Source: Rosellinia necatrix (Eukaryota > Ascomycota > Sordariomycetes > Xylariales > Xylariaceae). From it: DNA of 64,000 nt. Position 1 is the stretch's first letter. Each line of letters opens with the position of its first letter. Below the pieces are notes generated by a model. The model did not search any database. It had not been told where the DNA came from and saw nothing but the letters and a program-made list of their open reading frames with translations. The DNA is taken from positions 2,418,001 through 2,482,000 of the forward strand of contig JAGYVD010000004.1 of assembly GCA_021209875.1 (NCBI GenBank), given 5' to 3'. Both the position numbers and the translations under genes were made by a program. Shown here in pieces: positions 36,367 through 48,840 of the stretch.

Positions 36367-39300
36367 TTAACTCTGCATGCGCTCGTAGATCACCTTATAC
36401 TCCTTCTTTTGCTTAGTCGCCTTCGTAAGCGAGCGCTCAGCGGCCCCAATAGCGCGGGCTAGGGGTTGAAAGACGTAGTTCTCGCCTATCCAGGCAAGCA
36501 CTAGGTATGCAACGCCCAGAGCCAGCAGTGTGACCCTGAAAGACGTGCTGATGCGTGTTAATTGCATGAGTCTGCGTAGCCAGTGGGCGGGCGTGAAAAC
36601 CATATACAAGACAACAGCGAGGGCGAGTGCAATAGTCGTCATGAAGGGATCTAGGTGCATTGTCAGCCCAGAGAACATTATTTGGGTTATTGGCGCAGCA
36701 GGTTCAGGTCTGTGCTCTGCGTTTTAAAAGAAAAGGCCGAAGATGGCAGACGCCGAGATTCTAACCATGCCTATGGCGACGCCATGTAGGTACTGGAACA
36801 TGAAGCTTACAATTCTGTGTCATCGGCTGTCTGAAGGGCCGCCCTGCGTTAAGGACAATACCGACAAATATGTATTCGAAGCAAGATATCAAGAATAGCG
36901 CAGTATTTTCCGAATTCTTGATGTTGGATTTTTCCGGATTCACATAGGGTGGGATGAACCTAATAAAGGGCATTTTAGCAGGCGTCGTTTATCCTAAGTT
37001 GGGTGGGGGCATATACCATTCCTGCTCTCTTACAATAAGGAATGAGGCCGCTTGAATGAGGATACATACGGCCATTTGGCCTATGAGAGGAGTGAGAACC
37101 TTTCGGGACACCAGGTTCGCTGTTGGTCTTTTCTTGCTTAGCACCGGATAGGGTCCAGACCAGCCCACTATCAGAACAATCAGTATATTGCAACACCTTT
37201 GGGGTTATTTGAGTTACACCTACTGAAAATAGCGATGGGCAATATGAGTAGAACGTCGATAAAGAGGAACTAAGCAGTTACTGGTCAGCGAAAGACATGG
37301 GTGCTAGTGATGAAGCCAGTCTAACCTGAAAATCCCCCAAATTCGAGGCCGAAGCGTAGAGGAAGCTAACCGACGTGAATTGGATTGCAGAGTAAAGGCT
37401 CATAAACTTAAAGCAACTGAAGCTGGTAACAAGTGCTGCTCGACCCTCCCTATCGAATAGTTAGCACTAGTTAGAGACATATTTCCGAGCAGTTTTAGAC
37501 GAACCTGATGACATCAGGGACACACCGAATATCGAATACTCTGGACGTAAAGGGTGCAGCTACGGATGCCTCGGCCTCTGACAAGGAGATGCCAACATCT
37601 GCCGCTTTCAGGGCGCCACAGTCATTCGCTCCATCGCCACAGAAACCGCAACAATAGCCGATGCTTTGGAGTTTCTCGACTAATTCGTGCTTTTCGTCTG
37701 GGGACATCCGGGCAAATATTTTGCCGCGAACAAGCATCTAGAGAGAGTTGAAATTAATACACGCTTATAAGATATTATAAACTGGACTGTAATCACCTTT
37801 TGCATAGTCTCGTTCGGCGCATAGTCAATAATCCAACGGAATACATCGCCGCTTATGGCTAACGAATAATTCTTTAGATTGACTATATCGTATGGTAGAG
37901 AGGCATCTCGCTGGGCCGGTACCGGAAGTGGCTATAATAGCATAATCAGTAACAGTGATCCAGAAAGAAGGGGATTTGGGTCCATACAGTTAAGGACCGA
38001 TGGTCTAACTGGTACGCAGCGTCATCTATGCTTTCCCATCGAAGAAGCGCGCTAGGTTCGCGAGAATTGCCCTCTGCAAAACGTGGTACAAAGCAATGGG
38101 TATTCGGCTCAACAAGACCGCAATTCCTTGCGACACTAATAGCTGTTAGAATATTATCCCCCGTGACCATGATGGATCCGATATTCGATTGGTTTAGTTC
38201 TTTCAGAACAGCTGCTGTTGTTGATTTTAGCTTGTTCTCAAATATGATAAATCCAACAAATTCCAGGTCCGCTTCAACTTCTTCCCTTTTCATTTTTTGA
38301 GATTTGACCCAGGACAGTTTTTTTATTTGTTTTGTAGCGCATGCGATGACACGATATCCCTTATGGGTATAATATGACAAGAGTTCATCATAATCATTGG
38401 GGACTACTGACGTCAGTCTTCATCCACGCATATTTTGGGAAAGGAAAATCGACATACAACTTTCGGACCGGCAGACGTCTCGCATGCATTCCGGTGCACC
38501 CTTGACATATATATCTCCGCGTTGTTGGCCAAACCTTCGGACAATGACGCTAGCCCTGCGTAGCTGAGAGACGAATTCAAAGGATCTCAACACTCCGAGC
38601 TCGAGAGGCGCCTCGGGTAGAATCAGATACTTGGACAAGGCCACACCACGAGGAGCGCACTTACATTTGTTTCATTGATGTTTGCATACTCGTCGGTATC
38701 ATAAAGTGGTACAGGGGCAGGTCGAGCGATCGAAGGCGAAAGACCGCCATGCTCATCATCTTCTTGGTCACCTCCGCCTTGTGTGCCTTCTTCAAATAGC
38801 CACCCCGTAAATTCAAACATCTTTAGGTCTAACGGGTCCCCAACCAGCTCTCCGTCAACGGAACGAAGGGAGTGACACGTAGCCATGGCGAAAAGAGCGG
38901 CACGGTTAATGTCATATTTGTCTTCACCTGGGTCAGAGGCTCGGCTCGACAAGGGCACTAACGCCGATGCTTTGGAGACGAGATCATTGAAACGTTTGGT
39001 CGACCGGGACACGAGCCGAACCCCAAGAACATCTAACCCATCCTCTGTGAGGGTGCCTGTTTTGTCAAAACACATGACGTCCAACTTGCCGCCAACATTT
39101 ACCCTTTGTGGACTGATACAGAATATTTGCTTGTTCTTGAGTCGGCTCAAAGCAAAATTAGTTCCAATCGTCAAAGTGGCCGGCAGGGCTGGTGGAACTA
39201 CAATAGTGATCAAATCTAACGCCCTCACGATGATCAAATGCCATGCCAGCCCGAGACGCACAAAATTGACGAGGGATACGATAAAGCCAAGCAGCGCGAT

Positions 39301-41256
39301 ACATCCCATCACGGAAATATACCGGAACGAATCTCGATAAAACTTGAACCCAGACGGTTTCGGGAACAACATAGACCGGACTAAGGAGCCTTTAGTCGTA
39401 TTGAACCCCGTCCGCACGACCATGGCCAGTGCTACAGCTTCGTCATCTCTAGTATCAGCCGGTCGCCTCGCGCGGATTATTTTCGTTCCACAGAAGAGGA
39501 AATGACGAGCCGCCTCCGGAGAGATCGTTGAGGCACCCAAGTGCATGACTTCAAGTGTTTCGTCAGTAGCCGGAATCTTAGAGACCGGAACCGACTCCCC
39601 GGTAAGCATGCTCTCATTCACAATACAGTCTCCGCTTAGTAGAATACTATCACTTGGGAACTGGGTAAGGCTCGGATCGCTAATTTCATACACATCCCCG
39701 GGAACCAGGTCACTTGAAGAGACACTCGCCCCTAAAAAGTTGTTAGTAGACCGAAGAACCCGTAGAGTGGAACCAACCTACAGAAGCCACTGCGAAGAAC
39801 GCGCACGTCGCATTCAAACCGAGATATATCCCGTAATCGTCGCATTGTCTATTTTTATTAGCGATGGCAGCCCGCAAAAGGATTCAGAACACTGACAGCT
39901 CGCGTTTCCACTAGAGTCGCAACAATACTCCCTGCTGACATAGCAAAAATGCAGATAGCGTAATAGTAGTATTCATCCAGTGACCATAGAATCAGACTCG
40001 CGATTTGGAAAACATAGAAAGGATGGAAGACCTAATTCATCGTCTGAGTTCACGCGATCCGCTTCGGGGTAAGGTGACATACCTCATCTACTAGCAGTTG
40101 AGGGATTGACTTTTGTTCGATATCTATAATGTTGGCGCCAAAAACACGTTCCCTTTCGTCTTTCTCATCTCCGTCGATGCCCGTTCGAAGCGTCCGAACT
40201 CTCGTCCAAGTGGGATCTTTCCACCCACCGCAAACGACGAATTTATCTTTCAGTGGATGAAAGAAGAAGCGGACGTAACGATAGTCCAGAGTTTGGAGTT
40301 CACTTATGATAGGATCGCCGTCGTCTTCAAGTAATTGCGCAAACGATTTCTCGGGGGCTCCAAATACAGTAGAAAGAGGCCGCTCGTAAGTTTGGCGCTT
40401 GACATTCAAGATAGACATCTCGCCCCATTGGTTCTACGGCTCCTTAAATTAGTGGGCGAGGGAAAACATTGTTGGGGACGGTAAGAAACTGACTTCGAGG
40501 ACAACCCATTGACACTCCCGAAGTGAACAAGACTCTCCGATCAATTTCACATGCCACCTGGGTAGCCAGCGTAGTAACAAATACGCGAGGCCCAATGTTG
40601 ACAGGCAGAGCAGAATATAGGCCGAATAACCGACATTGCTCGTCCGGAACCCCGCTATCACAATCGTGAGGTCTTCGCTAATGATGTGTAGTTTCTGGCT
40701 GGTACGGCCATGAACACGACCGCTCAAATCGGTCCTGGCACTATCAGTTCGAAGAAGCTGGGCATGGATGGAGGACCTCGATTGAGTAGATGACCTCCTC
40801 CTATGCATAGCATATCCCCGGGTACTCCCATTCTCGAGTTCGCTATCCGTAGCCTGGTCCGCGTCATGTCCAGGCTCAAAGGGGATGTCGTCGATGTCAA
40901 ACGAGACGGCCCCATCTTCAACATACTGCGGCCCGTCCTGGAGCTCGTCCTCTTCCTCGTTGTAGTAGGTAAAGCTTGCGGTCGAGTCGGCGCGTCGACG
41001 ACGATGGGAAAAGGCAGAAACACTGGTGGGCAGGCTCTCGGCGACGGGTCCCGAGAACAACTGTGGTCAAGTTGAGGTTAGAAAAGCCGATATTCATATG
41101 GCTAGATAGGAGGCTGAATAGGAGGCTGCGCACCTCATCGTGGGCCATTTCTACGTCCTCAAATACGCTCGCGTGGCTCTGGTTGGAGCCGAGCCGGTAT
41201 AGCGTAGCAACATCAGACCGCCGTCTTCCGGGCGCGACAGCTTCGTTATTGTCCAT
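36367..41256 (-). CDS. YPK9: P5B-type P-type ATPase (Ypk9/ATP13A2 family)
   Basis: Fifteen exons: 41256..41134, 41060..40494, 40433..40083, 40031..39897, 39848..39782, 39731..38665, 38611..38458, 38403..37988, 37931..37797, 37737..37505, 37449..37326, 37269..37224, 37167..37017, 36959..36811, 36650..36367. They sum to 4,002 nt (1,333 aa) with phases closing throughout. P5B hallmarks: PPALP in M4 (near 591; P5A has PPELP), DKTGT near 635 (phosphorylated Asp), TGES in the actuator loop, KGAPE, TGDN, and [20 protein letters not shown] near 1037. The N-terminus is Ser/Arg-rich, then the P5B membrane-associated segment ([10 protein letters not shown]). Family members sit in vacuole/lysosome membranes; human ATP13A2 exports polyamines and yeast Ypk9 gives metal tolerance. 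A 15-nt tandem repeat overlaps the start region. Confidence 0.94.
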
Positions 41257-41304
41257 CGCAAGCCGTCAGATCGCAAGCTGTCGGATCGCAAGCTGTCGGA
41301 TCGC
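41254..41304. repeat. 15-nt tandem repeat at YPK9 5' end
   Basis: About three copies of ATCGCAAGCTGTCGG (first copy ATCGCAAGCCGTCAG) immediately upstream of and touching the YPK9 start codon on the minus strand, hence probably in its 5' UTR. Confidence 0.75.
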
Positions 41305-41479
41305 CTACCGGCTTCACCGCTGCGCCAACCCTCAATCGATGCCCGGGGGCTAGTAGCGTTCGACACCGATGGAACAAGGCCCTTCCCGATGGCTATGATG
41401 GCTCTATCTTTGTTATTAGTTCGGTTGATATGAGCTCTAAGGATCCCCGAGGGGTTGCCGAGAATGCGCCGATGTGTTC

Positions 41480-41680
41480 ATGTTTAGGTACTTAGGTAGT
41501 AGTAGTATTAACGTCTAATCTAGGTGTCTGATAGGTACTTAGGTAGGGACATGGGAGTTATCCTAGAATGCGACGCTAGCCGCAGGTACCTGAGGGAATC
41601 AATCCTCTTATCTTATCCCGCCCTATCGTATCCTACTTTTCAGTCTAGCCTCTAGGTACCTAGGTAGGTAGGTACTTAGC
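41480..41680. repeat. TACCTAGGTA cluster with inverted TAGACGTTAA motif
   Basis: TTAGGTACTTAGGTAG precedes AGTAGTATTAACGTCTAATCT (about 41501-41521), the reverse complement of the motif seen at 4269-4356 and 4739. More TAGGTACC copies follow to 41680. Confidence 0.7.
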
Positions 41681-42039
41681 AAGTTACTGCCCTGGGTGCC
41701 AGGGTTCCCCATACTCATACCAATTAAGGCCAATGCTGAACAGCAGAGGCATAACTGATGCGCAAACATAGGAAACTACTAGTGAACATGAGGGACAAAG
41801 ATCGATAGGATACCATTTAACTTTTGTTTTTGGAGACCGGAGAAAGCGTCGACCAAGGTAACTAGGTCAAGTTAGGTATTTTATAAAATAAAATTAGAAA
41901 AGTACTCAGACGATACATCAAACCTCATTTTGATGGGCAGTGACGACATCGTGTTTCTTTCCGAGCAAGAGATAGACAATGTAGCATTACCTGGGGACTT
42001 ACCTAAATGAGGACAGTATCTGGTTTGACCTCAATTATA

Positions 42040-42068
42040 CATATATATATATATATATAAATATATAG
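42040..42068. repeat. (AT)n dinucleotide repeat
   Basis: ATATATATAT run with minor interruption, intergenic. Confidence 0.85.
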
Positions 42069-42834
42069 TTAGTTAGTTATATAACTATATATGATGGATA
42101 GATTCCCTTACATTAGGCAGGCCTAGACAGGTGGCATGCAGCATTGGGCAGAACGAGGTTGCAGTGCCGGCCTATGACGTGCAAACTCTCCCATTTGCTG
42201 GCTCGCAGATGGAACGGGGAACTAGAACATGAGCACATGTGTGTGCGTGTAGGTACGTGAATGGCTGCTCTGACAAGGGTCGCTTGCTATTCTGTCTGAT
42301 TTCTGCCTTGGGTAGATTTTGGGAATGTGTTTGGGGGGCAGGTCGCATCTTGCGATCTATACCGACCAAAGCCTCGCTTGGGAATAAATTGTTGGGTATT
42401 GCCTCATTTCATTTCACAAATGCAAGTCGGCACTCATCCTGGTTTATGAAGTCGATTCTTGAACATTTCCTCTCCATGTGGTTAGTCAATCAACAAATTC
42501 CCCAATCACAATCGAGCAACTTGAATAAACCGTCTTCAGAAGCCCAATAAACGCAAGTACCTTGCCTATACAATTATACACGATTCTTGGCAGGAATGCA
42601 CGATGATTTAAGGGATTGCCCTGTCCCCGCTAAGAACCGCCAGACTCTGGTCTGTCCGCAATTATAACTTACAAGAGGTGGTAGGTACCTTGTAAGGCAG
42701 GACCGCACGCCAGACATATATCTACCTTCGGCACGGAGGTAAATAGAGGGTTAGTTGTTGCAGGTGGCCTCAATCACTTTATCGTTTCATTATTGGATGC
42801 CGTGCCAGAGAAACAAAGTCCCCCCCCCATCAGG

Positions 42835-43345
42835 TACCCACCTACCTGCCCACCCACCTCTTAGGCACGGACTACCCAGATAGGTACGTACCTAGGTAGG
42901 CAGGTAGGTAGATCATTGGATGGTATCACCACCTCAAATGTCGACTCTATAAAATATACATCGCCTCTATAAAATGCATCACGAGGCAGGGGACTCTTCA
43001 ATTGCCCCGTCAGAGCTACGCTAGCTCCATTTTTTGAGTAGGTGAGTACTTACTTATTTTACCTTCATATGTATATTAGCAGCTGGTTCCAGCCTGAGGT
43101 AATGAGGCCAAACTGCCTCAAACCTGTTTAAAACTCAACATTATCCCACCAAAGTGAAAAACCCCGCCCAAGGTGAGTGCGCTGCACTAGCCTTGCCCCC
43201 CGTATCTACCTAACCTACGTAGGTAACTACCTACCTACCTTGGGTACTGGTAGGTACAGGCAGGTACTTAAACTACACGCCTGCCCAGGACCCGTCTACA
43301 TAAGTTCTTTAGGGTACATGGAGGTGGCTGCCAGGTAGAGGCAGT
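42835..43345. repeat. Discontinuous TACCTAGGTA-type repeat clusters upstream of NAP1
   Basis: ACCCACCTACCTGCCCACC and GTACGTACCTAGGTAGGCAGG at 42835-42915; ACCTACGTAGGTAACTACC and GGTACTGGTAGGTACAGG at 43205-43270. Confidence 0.7.
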
Positions 43346-43959
43346 CATAGGTACCGCTGGCCCTATTCAACTACCCCACCCTTTGCGTGCACGTTGCCAG
43401 TATTGTACCGTAGAGTCGTCGTCGGTACCTAATGCTATACCCCCTCTATATACCTGCTCGCTACCGGTTTGTAGTTCTAACAAGCGCATGCACCCGTCCG
43501 TCAACGTTTTCTAGGCTTCTACCTAGGTCTTCCGCCCTCAACTAATACCTTTTATTCCTCCCTCTCCTCCTCCTCCTCCTCCTTCCCCCGAGAAAAAAAA
43601 GACATCTGCATCCCTTGTGGCGGTTCTCTTTCGTCCGCACAGCTCTGAACCCTTCCTACCTCTACTTCCACTTCTGTTTCTGCCTCGATTCCCAGCCGCG
43701 GCAGACCCTAGACTTGGTTGCAGTATCTTTAGGCCTGCGAACAGCCCAGAGTGCCCTACGGTACCAACCACACTCCCAGACGTTGGGACACTGGCGACCT
43801 ATCTAGACCTGCCAGACCCGCCCGCATTTCGACCGCCTCCCACTATCAGAACCCACTATCCCTGCCCTTTTTCTCCGCCACTTTTTTTCCTTTACCGTCT
43901 TCTTCTCAACACTCTTACAAACCCTTCTCTCACCACGTCCGTGATCGAGTGTATTCACA

Positions 43960-45453
43960 ATGGCGGAACCCATCAAGAACCGTCGACCTGAGGTCACTGC
44001 CCCGTACGTGGACATCCTGCCGCCATGTGTATAATGGCACCGACCAGGTTAACTAACGCCGAAACCTTGATGGCTATCTAGTACCCCGCAGAACACGCCC
44101 GCCACCAATGCACCCATCTCTTCCCACGCCCAACAACCCGGCGTCGCTAGTATCAAGGAAGGTGAGTGGTCTCTGTGGTTCATTTGACTCCCCACCTAGC
44201 CCGGCTAATCTCATCTTCTTTGCGCAGAGGATCTGGACCGTGCTGCCGCTGCCTCCATCTTTGCCCAGAACCCCCGACTGGTGCAGATGATCCAAGGCCG
44301 CCTTGGTTCCCTCGTCGGTCGATCTTCTGGCTATATCGAGTCGCTGCCTGCCTCTGTTCGTCGGCGTGTCGCTGGCCTGAAGGGCATCCAGAAGGATCAC
44401 TCGAAGCTTGAGGCTGAGTTCCAGGAGGAAGTCCTCCAGTTAGAGAAAAAGTACTTCGCCAAATTCACACCACTCTACGAGAAGCGCGCCAAAATTGTCA
44501 ACGGTAAAGCTGAGCCCACCGACGAAGAGGTTCAGGTTGGCGAGGAGGATGAGGATGATAAGCAAAAGGACGATGCCGAGAGCAAGGATGAGAAGTCAGA
44601 GAAGGATACCCCGGAGGTTCTTGGTATTCCCGAGTTTTGGTTATCTGCCATGAAGAATCAGATTTCTCTTGCGGAGATGATCACTGACCGCGACGAGAAC
44701 GCCCTTCGGTCTTTGATCGATATTCGCATGCAATACCTTGACAAACCTGGCTTCCGCCTTATCTTTGACTTTTCCGAGAACGACTTTTTTACTAATAAGT
44801 CAATTACGAAGACCTACTATTATCAGAACGAGAGCGGGTACGGCGGTGACTTCATTTACGACCACGCCGAAGGTGACAAAATTAAGTGGAAGGACGGCCA
44901 GGACCTCACAGTTCGTGTGGAGAGCAAAAAGCAAAGGAATAAGAGTACACAACATCTTGGCAACGCCCGCAAGATCTCTTGACTAATCTCTGGGAATAGA
45001 TACTAAGCAAACTCGCATTGTCAAGAAGACCGTACCTACCGAGTCGTTCTTTAACTTCTTCTCCCCCCCCAAGCCCCCGGCCGACGACGGAGAGGACGAC
45101 GATGCCGCCAGTGACATCGAAGAGCGCCTGGAGCTCGACTACCAGCTCGGCGAAGACATCAAGGAGAAGTTGATCCCACGCGCTATCGATTGGTTTACGG
45201 GCGAGGCATTAGCTTTTGAGGAGGTTGAAGAACTCGACGAGGACGCTTACGTAGACGACGAAGATGAGGATGATGACGATCTTAGCGAAGACCGCGATGA
45301 TGACGAGGAGGAGTCCGAGGACGATGTATGCGCATGCGGCCCCTTCACCCCCTTTTCCTTTCCTCACGCAAGCTGACCTCTCTTTTTTTTTTCTCCCGTT
45401 AGGATGATGGTGCAAAGCCAAAGCAAGAAGCTCAAGAATGCAAACAGAGTTAG
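43960..45453 (+). CDS. NAP1: Nucleosome assembly protein Nap1 (H2A–H2B chaperone)
   Basis: Exons 43960..44003, 44082..44161, 44228..44944, 45000..45325, 45403..45453; 405 aa with phases closing. After a short polar N-terminus, the NAP domain has a long dimerisation helix ([20 protein letters not shown], then [20 protein letters not shown]), an acidic accessory insert, [52 protein letters not shown] and [16 protein letters not shown]. The C-terminal tail is a long Asp/Glu run after [16 protein letters not shown], as in all Nap1 proteins; the last 16 residues come from a tiny exon. Nap1 chaperones H2A–H2B in cytosol and nucleus and helps polarity kinases in yeast. A pyrimidine-rich leader precedes the start. 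Confidence 0.95.
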
Positions 45454-46246
45454 AAGGGCCTCGTACCCGAGAGGCTTCCTTTTTGTTGCTCAGTCAAGGC
45501 CTAATAAGGAAAAAGGAGAGCTATTTCGACCTCGCCTGGTCCCGTCCCAGGGTTATTGGTATGTTGCCCGTGGTGATAGCGCACATGGTCTATCCATCTC
45601 CACGCCGCTGTGATCACGTTAGTTTGCGACTGCTTCTTCCGAAAATAGACTGGTATTTCTATCAGGTTTCAGGCTGCTTTCAGAATCTTGCCCTGTATCG
45701 ATGGTAGTTTTTCTTCGAGTTATGTCCTGGCTACGGCCGATGCCGGGGTGGATGGTTGGGCTGGCTGGGAAAAGCCACAGCATATGGCCTGAAGGGGGTA
45801 CGGACGGGCCAAGCAGGCAGGCCTTTGAGATTAAGCGTATAAAGTACAACTGACGGTACTGGCTTATTCCCATGCGATACAACGCTCTGACCAAGAATCA
45901 GGTGACTTTTCACATATGTATGTCCAAAAATGCCCACGATTCTAGGGGCTTCATGAGGTATGTCTGTAGATGACGTTGACCATCGCTTCTCCCCGTCCAT
46001 CTCCCGTAATAAAACAGATAAAATAGAGGCTCTCTCTTTGGAGGGCCTAGAGGGCCGAGGTAACTATTCGAAGTAAAGCTGTTATGGGGTGGGTAATATG
46101 GTGGTATGAAGGCAAACGTGGGATATCTCATGGAACAGAAAAGACTAACCATGGGTGTCTTGCTGCCGTCATGGTTAGTCCGGGATCCATTTTAAATAGC
46201 CAACGTAAAAAGTACTACCTAGTGTGTTCAGATAGTGTGTCCGAAT

Positions 46247-46311
46247 GGAGCACTCAAATGGAACACTCAAATGGAGCATTCAGACGGCGCATTCAGACGG
46301 CGCATTCAAAT
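46247..46311. repeat. 13-nt minisatellite, five units
   Basis: Units GGAGCACTCAAAT, GGAACACTCAAAT, GGAGCATTCAGAC, GGCGCATTCAGAC, GGCGCATTCAAAT run head to tail. Two degraded units may precede them (GTGTGTTCAGAT, GTGTGTCCGAAT). Confidence 0.85.
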
Positions 46312-46839
46312 GGTGCGTTGTTCGGCGTGGCTCCCTTCCGTCTATCCCGCCGGCTACCCGGATGCCCAGGGCGGCCGGGATGGACGGTGTCAATACGGGA
46401 TGAGGTTACGCAATGGTACTAGCTAGGTAGGTTGTGTAGGCGATTTTCGGCGTGTGTGGTTGAGCTTTGCTTGGGTACCCACACCCGTTCCCATCAGCGA
46501 TTCGTCCAAACTAGAGGGCTGTATGATCCGATGTCGACCGGTTAGGTATTACTCACTCACCTCGCCAGTGGTTACTACTGTAGCTGGGATGGAGCCTTTT
46601 TAAGCGAATCGGGACGCGTTGCTGATGGGAGAGCATGCGCAAGATATTCTAAACCTTAAAGGTCCCTGAAAGAACAACAACCAAGGGGCGGGAAAAAAAA
46701 AAAAAAAAGGAAAAGGAAAATATTTTTCCAGACCTTCTTGCGACTCATAGCTTGGATCGGCAAAGAAAAGCGACCCCCTCCGAGGCCGACACCTCCTTTA
46801 AGTAGCAAGCCACTCGTCCTCCAGCGTTTTCCCCTTCTG

Positions 46840-46912
46840 CCATCACCATCACCATCACATATCACCATCACATATTACCATCGCTGTCACTGTCGCTGTC
46901 ACTGTCACCCTC
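46840..46912. repeat. Short tandem repeats in SER33 leader
   Basis: CACCATCACCATCACAT-type units followed by CTGTCACTGTCGCTGTCAC, lying 31-103 bp upstream of the SER33 start. Confidence 0.7.
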
Positions 46913-46942
46913 TTGCTCGGCCCAACCACCGAGACGGCGGCC

Positions 46943-48840
46943 ATGGCGCAAGCACAGAATATCCTCAATGTCCCTCGGCGCGATAACACCCAGAGCTATA
47001 TGAGCGTTTCGCCGACCTCACCCACAACCACGCTCCAATCCCCACTTTCCAGCTTTGGCGGGGCACTGGCTCGACGAGGGGTCCCGAAGCAGCTCAAACC
47101 CTTCAATACCCAGGACATAAAGATCCTCCTGCTCGAAAACGTGAACGAGAGCGGAAGGGACATACTGACAGCCCAAGGCTACCAAGTCGAGGCCCTGAGG
47201 ACCTCGTTGCCCGAAGACCAGCTGCTCGAAAAGATCCGGTAAGTGCACAAGTACACAGGTGCATGCACAGGACCATATCTGGCTAGTCTTCGTCGCTTAC
47301 CCTGCACGCCCGGCTCCCGCGGGCCATCGCCCGTGTCCGTTGGCTAACACTCTGTAGAGATGTGCATGTCATTGGCATTCGATCCAAGACTAGGTTGAGC
47401 GAGAAGGTCTTGAAGGAGGCCAAGAATTTGCTCGTTGTTGGCTGCTTCTGCATCGGGACCAACCAGGTCGACCTTGAATACGCAGCTCGTCATGGTATCG
47501 CTGTCTTCAACTCGCCGTTTGCCAATTCGCGCAGCGTGGCCGAGCTGGTCATTGCGGAGATTATAACGCTTGCGCGCCAGCTTGGCGACCGCTCCAACGA
47601 GATGCATCGAGGGACTTGGAATAAGGTCAGCAGCAAGTGCTGGGAGATCCGTGGCAAGACACTTGGTCCGTCTTTTTCTCTTCTCCCCTTCCCGCCACTC
47701 GATCGACCACTCGATCGACCATGCTGACCGGTGCAAAATTGCCTAGGTATCGTTGGATATGGCCACATTGGATCTCAGCTATCGGTTCTGGCCGAGGCTA
47801 TGGGCATGAACGTCATTTACTACGATGCCGTGAGTCTAATGGCACTGGGCACTGCTCGGCAGGTGCCGGCCCTTTCAGATCTCCTCAGCCAGGCGGATTT
47901 CGTCACCCTGCACGTCCCTGAACTTCCTGAAACCAAAAACATGATCTCTGCCGCTGAGCTGGCGCAAATGAAGCACGGCTCATATCTGATCAACGCGAGC
48001 CGTGGGACCGTGGTTGATATACCAGCCCTGATCAATGCGATGCGGAGTGGGAACATCGCAGGCGCTGCCCTTGATGTTTTCCCAACCGAACCCCGTGCCA
48101 ATGGCGACTACTTCAACAAGAGCCTAAATGGCTGGGACGAAGAACTCCGCAGTCTCAACAATATCATTCTCACTCCTCACATTGGTGGTAGCACCGAAGA
48201 AGCCCAACGGGCAATCGGTGTCGAAGGTATTCAACCCTGCCCATACATCCTCTTCAGACATTAGACTAATAAAACCCCCCAAAAAACCTGATCAGTCAGC
48301 GATGCTCTTGTCCGGTACATCAACCAGGGCGTCACGTTAGGCAGTGTCAACATGCCAGAAGTCAGTCTCCGCCCCATGGCACCTGAAGAGGCAGACTATG
48401 CTAGAGTAAGTAGTTTGCACGTATCATACAAGGCTCCGAGATTAAACGATACTGCAGGTCATCTTTATCCATCAGAATGTCCCAGGTGTCCTTCGCAGAG
48501 GTAAGATATATGATATGCCAGTTTACATACACAGGCCAAGCCAGCTGCTTAGTGGTACAACAGTGAACGAGATTCTCGGCGAACACAACGTCGATAAACA
48601 GATTAGCGACAGTAGAGGCGACGTAAGGTCCCCCCAAGCAGCGTTGTTCGGATGCTAACATGCATTTAGTGCGCATACCTTATGGCCGACGTGAGCAATG
48701 TTCAGACTAGCGATCTTAGAGAAATTATGGATTGCTTAGAGGCGTTGAAATGTGAGTGTCAAGGGTTTGTGTCTGGTAAGGCAACTGGTGAAAGCTAACT
48801 GGGACACGCAGCTCGCATTTTGACACGTGTATTGTACTAG
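46943..48840 (+). CDS. SER33: D-3-phosphoglycerate dehydrogenase (Ser3/Ser33)
   Basis: Eight exons: 46943..47238, 47358..47665, 47747..48226, 48296..48405, 48458..48500, 48564..48622, 48670..48751, 48812..48840; 468 aa, equal to yeast Ser33 in length. It catalyses the NAD-dependent first step of serine synthesis from 3-phosphoglycerate in the cytosol. Visible motifs: the N-terminal extension with SPTSPTTTLQSPLSSF, the substrate-domain segment GIRSKTRLSEKVL, GCFCIGTNQVDL, NSPFANSRSVAELVI, the Rossmann motif GIVGYGHIGSQL (about 202-213), INASRGTVVDIPAL, LTPHIGGSTEEAQ (catalytic His), and a C-terminal ACT domain (FIHQNVPGVLRRVNEIL, DSRGDCAYLMADV), which suggests serine feedback. The ACT domain is spread over four small exons. 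Yeast has paralogues Ser3 and Ser33; filamentous fungi usually have one gene, so the symbol is by family. Confidence 0.94.

Larger units (their letters stand above)
41257..43959. other. Divergent intergenic region YPK9 / NAP1
   Basis: 2.7 kb without a recognised gene. It contains repeat clusters at about 41480-41680 (with one inverse copy of the TAGACGTTAA motif), 42835-42915 and 43205-43345, and an (AT)n run at about 42040-42068. Two near-identical CTCTATAAAAT words lie at 42946-42975. From about 43500 the plus strand is pyrimidine-rich (TCCTCCTCCTCC at 43560-43585), as expected for the NAP1 promoter/leader. Confidence 0.55.
45454..46942. other. Intergenic region NAP1 / SER33
   Basis: Contains the NAP1 3' flank, a 13-nt tandem repeat at about 46247-46311, an A-tract at 46694-46708, and the SER33 leader with (CACCAT)n- and (GTCACTGTC)n-like runs at about 46840-46912. 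No additional gene is supported. Confidence 0.55.

Noticed and set aside
43538..44056. ORFs on both strands in the NAP1 leader and first intron
   Set aside because: Products of the pyrimidine/purine-rich leader; they overlap the true NAP1 start and show no conserved motifs.
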